A DNA stretch of 9,097 nt, from NCBI GenBank assembly GCA_902478425.1, contig CABSKV010000058.1, positions 1-9,097 of the forward strand, written 5' to 3'. The position numbers and the translations under genes were made by a program. This document shows positions 6,036-9,097 of the stretch, piece after piece (within the stretch, counting starts at the first letter, position 1; the number at the start of each line of letters is the position of its first letter). This stretch comes from an uncultured Coriobacteriia bacterium (GTDB lineage Bacteria > Actinomycetota > Coriobacteriia > Coriobacteriales > QAMH01). The notes under the pieces were generated by a model, which was not told the DNA's origin, made no database searches, and saw only the letters and a list, made by a program, of their open reading frames with translations.

Positions 6036-6707
6036 TCAGCAAAGAGGTCGCTTCTGTGCCATTCCATTTCTGCGAGGAAGTTTAATCATTGCATGTGACA
6101 CCTTTTTGAAAACATAGATTGTTCTCTCATAGGTCTCACTAATATATATGTGTCTTTTTGAAACCAACTCGAGACCAAGCTTTTCGGAAACCTTGTTTAT
6201 CTCCTCTATGTCAACCTCATCTTCCTTGCCACGAAGGGCTATTAACTCTCCACCCGGAACAAGAAGGGGAGTGGCAAGTTCCATGACTACGGGAAGGGAT
6301 GAAACAGCGCGGGCAACAACGGTAGTAAACCTTTCCCCAGTCTCAAGGGCAAGCTCTTCGCTCCGCATTCCCCGTGCCTGAATCTGATTGTCCAGACCCA
6401 ACTCCTCGATCATTTCCTGAACAGCCCGCGCCTTTTTCTGCACGGAATCAATCAGAACACCTGTTCGATTTGAGGCAATGGCAAGGGGTACACCGGGGAA
6501 GCCGCCACCTGTGCCGATGTCGAGAAATTCGCCATCCATGTTACAGAACTCATCAAGACAAGAAAGGGAATCCTCTATATGAAGAAGCATTCCCTTTTCC
6601 TTGGTATCAATCCTCGTCAGATTGAGTTCTTTATTCTTTTCTATGACTAATTCGAGATACGCCTGTATCTTCTCTTGCTTGTCGGTATCTAGCGTTTCAA
6701 AGATCAT
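6036..6707 (-). CDS. rsmG: 16S rRNA (guanine527-N7)-methyltransferase RsmG (GidB)
   Basis: SAM-dependent methyltransferase that makes m7G527 in the 530 loop of 16S rRNA; loss in other bacteria gives low-level streptomycin resistance. The 223-residue protein shows NKELNLTRI (25-33), HIEDSL (43-48), the SAM-binding DIGTGGGFPGVPLAI (63-77) and VVARAVSSLP, all family marks. Its ATG overlaps the khpB stop as ATGA (6707-6704), which suggests translational coupling. The gene is distinctly A+T-rich against the amr and ddl genes: 60 bases at 6121-6180 contain 23 G+C, against 42 at 1441-1500. The parS pair follows its stop codon. Confidence 0.96.
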   Translation of the reverse strand: MIFETLDTDKQEKIQAYLELVIEKNKELNLTRIDTKEKGMLLHIEDSLSCLDEFCNMDGEFLDIGTGGGFPGVPLAIASNRTGVLIDSVQKKARAVQEMIEELGLDNQIQARGMRSEELALETGERFTTVVARAVSSLPVVMELATPLLVPGGELIALRGKEDEVDIEEINKVSEKLGLELVSKRHIYISETYERTIYVFKKVSHAMIKLPRRNGMAQKRPLC

Positions 6708-7273
6708 GCCGGAGCTACGACAACATGCCTGTTGGGCTCTTCGCCAACGGAATACGTCTCGACGCGCTCGTCATCGCGGAGGGCCATGTGAACAAGGCGC
6801 CTCTCGTACGGGTTCATGGGGCGCAGGCTCACTTCCCTATCCTGGCGGTCAGCACGGGAGGCGGCAGAATAGGCGAGAGACTCGATCTTCTGGCGCTGCC
6901 TGTGCTTGTAGCTCTCGACGTCAATCGTGACGGGATACCTATAGCCAAGCTTGCGATTGGTGATGTTGGAGACGAGCGTCTGGATAGCCTCGAGCGTGTG
7001 CCCCCTCCTGCCAATCAGGATGGCAAGGTCACCACCGACAACATCGAGGATAATCTCCTGATCATCGCCTTCATACTCGTTGATTTCGGCGCCATCGGCG
7101 TCAAAATGAGCAAGAATCGTGCGAAGGACCTCTATTGCGGTATCTGCTACCGCGTCCAGGTCTTCCTCACTTCTCTCCTCGGTTTCCTCGGCCGCCTCGT
7201 CATCAACATCATCGATGACGTCGACTTCCTCTTCGACCTCGAAGCCTTCCTCGTTCTCGAATTCCTCACTCAT
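6704..7273 (-). CDS. khpB: RNA-binding protein KhpB (Jag), short actinobacterial form
   Basis: RNA-binding protein that, with KhpA in other Gram-positives, affects cell elongation and division through RNA binding. The 189 residues have three parts: a very acidic, probably disordered N-terminus (1-45), a KH domain with the GxxG loop G88-R-R-G91, and an R3H domain with R158xxxH162 in NPYERRLVH. The Jag-N domain of firmicute homologues is absent, as in actinobacterial Jag proteins. The ATG has GGAGG at 7281-7285, seven bases upstream. It lies 15 bases after yidC and overlaps rsmG by four bases, in the conserved yidC-khpB-rsmG order. Confidence 0.94.
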   Translation of the reverse strand: MSEEFENEEGFEVEEEVDVIDDVDDEAAEETEERSEEDLDAVADTAIEVLRTILAHFDADGAEINEYEGDDQEIILDVVGGDLAILIGRRGHTLEAIQTLVSNITNRKLGYRYPVTIDVESYKHRQRQKIESLAYSAASRADRQDREVSLRPMNPYERRLVHMALRDDERVETYSVGEEPNRHVVVAPA

Positions 7274-7288
7274 GGTGATTCCTCCACT

Positions 7289-8053
7289 TTAATGCTTCTT
7301 CGTGGGGCGCTTCTTCTTCTCGCGGCGCTCTACATTGACCTTAACGGGCCTTGCGATCTCTTCCTTCTCGGCAGCCTCTTTCTTGAGGACACGCTGGGTG
7401 ACGAGCTGCTGCACGAGAGCGAATCCCGAGGAAAGGGCCCAATACAACATGACACCAGCGGGGGAGATGAAGGCCATCCAGGTAAACATGATACCCATGA
7501 TGCCCATCATCATGACCATCTGGTTCTTGTTCTGCGGGTTCTGCTTCATCTGCAGAATCATGGGCGTAACGGACAAACCGATGAACAGGACCATCATAAC
7601 GATGTACGGAATCGCGTAGACAATATCCTGATTAAAAGCATCAGGTACCGTTTGAGTTAGGTTCGGCAGGATATTGTAGAAGCTGACGGAGAGGTCTCCG
7701 CCGGCATACTGGCCGATCTTGTCACGCAGGACCTGGAACAGGATGATGAAGATGGGCATCTGGATGAGCATCGGCAAGCAACCGGCGAGAGGGTTGAAAC
7801 CCGTCTCCTGATAGAGCTTTTGCATCTCCTGTTGAATCTTGACCTGGTCACCAGCATACAGCGTTTGAATCTCCTGCATTCTTGGCTGTACCTGTTGCAT
7901 TTGGAAGCTGGATTTGAGCTGCTTTCTCTGGATAGGGAAGAGGAGCAGACGAATGATGAGGGTTACGATGATAATCGCAAGACCCCAGTCACCCACGAGC
8001 TTGGCGAGCTCGTAGAGTGCGGCTGCACAGCCATTAAGAATTCCATCCCACAT
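7289..8053 (-). CDS. yidC: Membrane protein insertase YidC/Oxa1 family
   Basis: Inserts membrane proteins alone or with SecYEG. The 254-residue protein has five predicted membrane segments near 22-40, 93-110, 145-167, 179-196 and 199-218. R35 in LIIRLLLFP is the conserved hydrophilic-groove Arg. The signature GFNPLAGCLPMLIQMPIF (85-102) is present, after a charged cytoplasmic hairpin (43-84). The tail is strongly basic (ERREKKKRPTKKH), as in ribosome-contacting YidC forms. No lipoprotein signal or large periplasmic domain is present, unlike Bacillus SpoIIIJ or E. coli YidC respectively. AGAGG lies nine bases before the ATG. The yidD gene ends 32 bases upstream. Confidence 0.96.
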   Translation of the reverse strand: MWDGILNGCAAALYELAKLVGDWGLAIIIVTLIIRLLLFPIQRKQLKSSFQMQQVQPRMQEIQTLYAGDQVKIQQEMQKLYQETGFNPLAGCLPMLIQMPIFIILFQVLRDKIGQYAGGDLSVSFYNILPNLTQTVPDAFNQDIVYAIPYIVMMVLFIGLSVTPMILQMKQNPQNKNQMVMMMGIMGIMFTWMAFISPAGVMLYWALSSGFALVQQLVTQRVLKKEAAEKEEIARPVKVNVERREKKKRPTKKH

Positions 8054-8085
8054 AAATAAGAGCCTCTCAACGGATAGTAATCAAA

Positions 8086-8334
8086 TCACGGTACCGGATC
8101 ATATCCACCCGGATGCCAAGGGTGACAGCGACAAATTCTCTTAATCGCCATCCATGACCCTTTGATAAAGCCGTAGCGCTGAAGTGCAATCATAGCGTAT
8201 TCGGAGCAACTAGGCACGTACCGGCAGGAAGGAGGAAACATCGGAGATATATATTTCCGGTAAAAACCTACCAGGGCCATCGCAACTCGCTTGGGAACCG
8301 AGCATACGGCTCTCAGGGCCTTAGGAGCACTCAT
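8086..8334 (-). CDS. yidD: Membrane protein insertion efficiency factor YidD
   Basis: Small peripheral membrane protein thought to help YidC-dependent insertion. The 82 residues contain the whole family core: an amphipathic N-terminus, FYRKYISPMFPPSCRYVPSCSEYA with its conserved Cys residues, and RCHPWHPGGYDPVP at the C-terminus. The ATG lies inside the 3' end of rnpA (14-base overlap) and is preceded by AGGAG within rnpA, so its translation is probably coupled. The position between rnpA and yidC is the usual one. Confidence 0.96.
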   Translation of the reverse strand: MSAPKALRAVCSVPKRVAMALVGFYRKYISPMFPPSCRYVPSCSEYAMIALQRYGFIKGSWMAIKRICRCHPWHPGGYDPVP

Positions 8335-8659
8335 TGATGACTCCTAACTTGACGAGGCTTCGTCGTGCCTGCTTGGCCACTTCCTCGTGTCCCTCGCGAG
8401 CCACGCCCTTTCGCGCGAGAAAGACAACGTCATAGCCTTTCCACGGCGCTCCGAGCTCCCTTGCCACCTCGCGCATGACGCGCTTGCAGCGACTTCTCAA
8501 GGGAGCACAGCCAAGCTTCTTTCCGGCAATGAAGGCACATCTACCAAGATCGGACACATCGCTCTTGCACATGATGATTGTCATCGAAGACGAAGTAGAG
8601 CGCCTCCCCTGTGAGAAGAGACGCTCTACGTCCTCTTTGCTCTTGATGGTGCCCTTCAT
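8321..8659 (-). CDS. rnpA: Ribonuclease P protein component
   Basis: Protein cofactor of RNase P, which trims tRNA 5' leaders. The 112 residues match the family length and show an N-terminal IKSKEDVERLFSQG, a central beta strand GRCAFIAGKKLG, and the basic helix LRSRCKRVMREV that carries the RNR motif. Here the motif reads R55-S56-R57, so the usual Asn is replaced by Ser. The ATG at 8659 has GAGGA ten bases upstream. It follows rpmH by 41 bases, the near-universal order, and overlaps yidD. Confidence 0.93.
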   Translation of the reverse strand: MKGTIKSKEDVERLFSQGRRSTSSSMTIIMCKSDVSDLGRCAFIAGKKLGCAPLRSRCKRVMREVARELGAPWKGYDVVFLARKGVAREGHEEVAKQARRSLVKLGVINECS

Positions 8660-8700
8660 AGGCGGTCAGTCCTCGGAAAAGAAGCTGACAGGATTACGGT

Positions 8701-8835
8701 CTAGACCGTCAGGCACTTGCGTCCCTTGGCACGACGTGCCTTGAGAACGTTACGACCACCGCGCGTGGCCATACGAGAACGAAAACCGTGGCACTTCGCG
8801 CGCTTGCGCTTGTTAGGCTGATAGGTACGCTTCAT
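8701..8835 (-). CDS. rpmH: 50S ribosomal protein bL34
   Basis: A 44-residue, very basic protein beginning MKRTYQPNKRKRAKCHGFRS, followed by RMATRGGRNVLKARRAKGR, the conserved L34 sequence; the frame ends in CLTV and TAG (8703-8701). Length and sequence are standard. AGGAGG at 8843-8848 lies seven bases before the ATG. It is the first gene of the minus-strand run next to the origin and has a clear upstream promoter. Confidence 0.98.
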   Translation of the reverse strand: MKRTYQPNKRKRAKCHGFRSRMATRGGRNVLKARRAKGRKCLTV

Positions 8836-8842
8836 TTCAATT

Positions 8843-8848
8843 CCTCCT
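8843..8848 (-). promoter_or_regulatory. Strong ribosome-binding site of rpmH
   Basis: AGGAGG, the full anti-16S match, seven bases from the ATG. A small hairpin (arms 8850-8854 and 8861-8865, AAGGG/CCCTT, six-base loop) ends two bases upstream of it, so the site sits at the foot of a stem that could keep it exposed. Confidence 0.85.
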
Positions 8849-8868
8849 AAAGGGAAACTCCCCTTGTA

Positions 8869-8880
8869 CTTATTGATAAG
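8869..8880. repeat. 12-base palindrome at the rpmH transcription start
   Basis: CTTATTGATAAG has 5-base mirror arms around TG/CA. It starts right after the expected rpmH start point (about 8881) and so lies in the first bases of the leader. It could be an operator or chance in A+T-rich DNA. Confidence 0.3.
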
Positions 8881-8887
8881 CTTCAGA

Positions 8888-8917
8888 ATTGTAATATGCA
8901 GCGGAAATGCGAGTCAA
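8888..8917 (-). promoter_or_regulatory. Sigma-70-type promoter of rpmH operon
   Basis: On the minus strand TTGACT (8917-8912) and TACAAT (8893-8888) each match the consensus at five of six positions and are 18 bases apart. The start point would be near 8881, giving a leader of about 45 bases before the rpmH ATG. It probably drives rpmH-rnpA and perhaps the run to rsmG. Confidence 0.8.
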
Positions 8918-8985
8918 GAAATTTTTTCGATGCTAATCTAATCAATATAAATCGCCATGAGCAGGAACTTTGGGTATTCCCCTAG

Positions 8986-8994
8986 TTATTCACA
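8986..8994 (+). promoter_or_regulatory. DnaA box TTATTCACA
   Basis: The 9-mer fits the TTWTNCACA consensus and differs from the strong box TTATCCACA at one base. It lies 33 bases from the A+T-rich core. Confidence 0.65.
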
Positions 8995-9011
8995 ATCCCT
9001 ATGCTTGTCTT

Positions 9012-9029
9012 TGTTGAAAATGTGGAAAA
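9012..9029 (-). promoter_or_regulatory. Tandem DnaA-box-like 9-mers
   Basis: On the minus strand TTTTCCACA (9029-9021) fits TTWTNCACA, and it is directly followed by TTTTCAACA (9020-9012), which differs at one base. The head-to-tail arrangement suits cooperative DnaA binding; the second copy alone would be weak. Confidence 0.5.
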
Positions 9030-9097
9030 CTTCACCCATTCTGTTCATATTTTGCGTGTTTTCCCCAGCTTTCCAGCCTTTTTTCTTGTTTTTCTCT

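Larger units (their letters stand above)
8918..9097. other. Probable oriC region (partial), between rpmH and an expected dnaA
   Basis: No gene is visible here. The stretch holds an A+T-rich core at 8919-8952 (6 G+C in 34 bases), a DnaA-box-like TTATTCACA, tandem 9-mers TGTTGAAAA TGTGGAAAA, and pyrimidine-rich ends at the edge of the window. Its place next to rpmH and parAB-parS fits an actinobacterial or firmicute type oriC, with dnaA to the right, outside the window. Confidence 0.65.

Noticed and set aside
6725..7660. A 311-codon open frame on the + strand, antisense to khpB and yidC
   Set aside because: It lies entirely over two well-identified genes, has no ribosome-binding site, and its acidic and His-rich composition is what the complement of those genes' codons would give. 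It is a shadow.
9059..9067. TTTTCCCCA as a further DnaA box
   Set aside because: It breaks the CACA core of the consensus and the flanking DNA is a simple pyrimidine-rich stretch, so chance is more likely.

Overview
The window looks like the oriC-proximal part of the chromosome of a Gram-positive, probably anaerobic actinomycete, most likely of the class Coriobacteriia. Three things support this. The run dnaA side - rpmH - rnpA - yidD - yidC - khpB - rsmG - parA - parB, without mnmE/mnmG, is the classic actinobacterial origin order. KhpB has the actinobacterial form, with an acidic N-terminus and no Jag-N domain. An AmmeMemoRadiSam gene set is present, which is common in anaerobes. The class-level call is inference; no 16S rRNA or other taxonomic marker is in view.

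Left part (1-1923, + strand): the 3' part of a fused MEMO1-AMMECR1 gene (AmrB-AmrA), a perfect 12-bp inverted repeat overlapping its stop codon, then a radical SAM enzyme (AmrS) unusually short at its N-terminus. These are the three components of the poorly understood AmmeMemoRadiSam system.

Middle (1930-4203): on the minus strand, tRNA-Ser(GGA) with an encoded CCA end and its own intrinsic terminator, lying downstream of ddl (D-alanine--D-alanine ligase). Divergent from ddl is rlmN, the 23S rRNA/tRNA adenine-C2 methyltransferase. rlmN then runs convergently into parB with a 13-base gap.

Right part (4217-9097, minus strand): parB, parA, two perfect parS sites, rsmG, khpB, yidC, yidD, rnpA and rpmH, all reading away from the origin. 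rpmH has a strong sigma-70-type promoter. Beyond it is an A+T-rich stretch and DnaA-box-like 9-mers that end the window, so dnaA is expected just past the right edge. The genes fit together as origin housekeeping: ribosome and RNase P parts (rpmH, rnpA), membrane insertion (yidD, yidC), RNA binding and modification (khpB, rsmG), and segregation (parA, parB, parS).

No phage, transposon, CRISPR array or defence locus is visible. The least understood content is the AmmeMemoRadiSam set with its short AmrS and the inverted repeat inside it; the rest is recognisable core genome.
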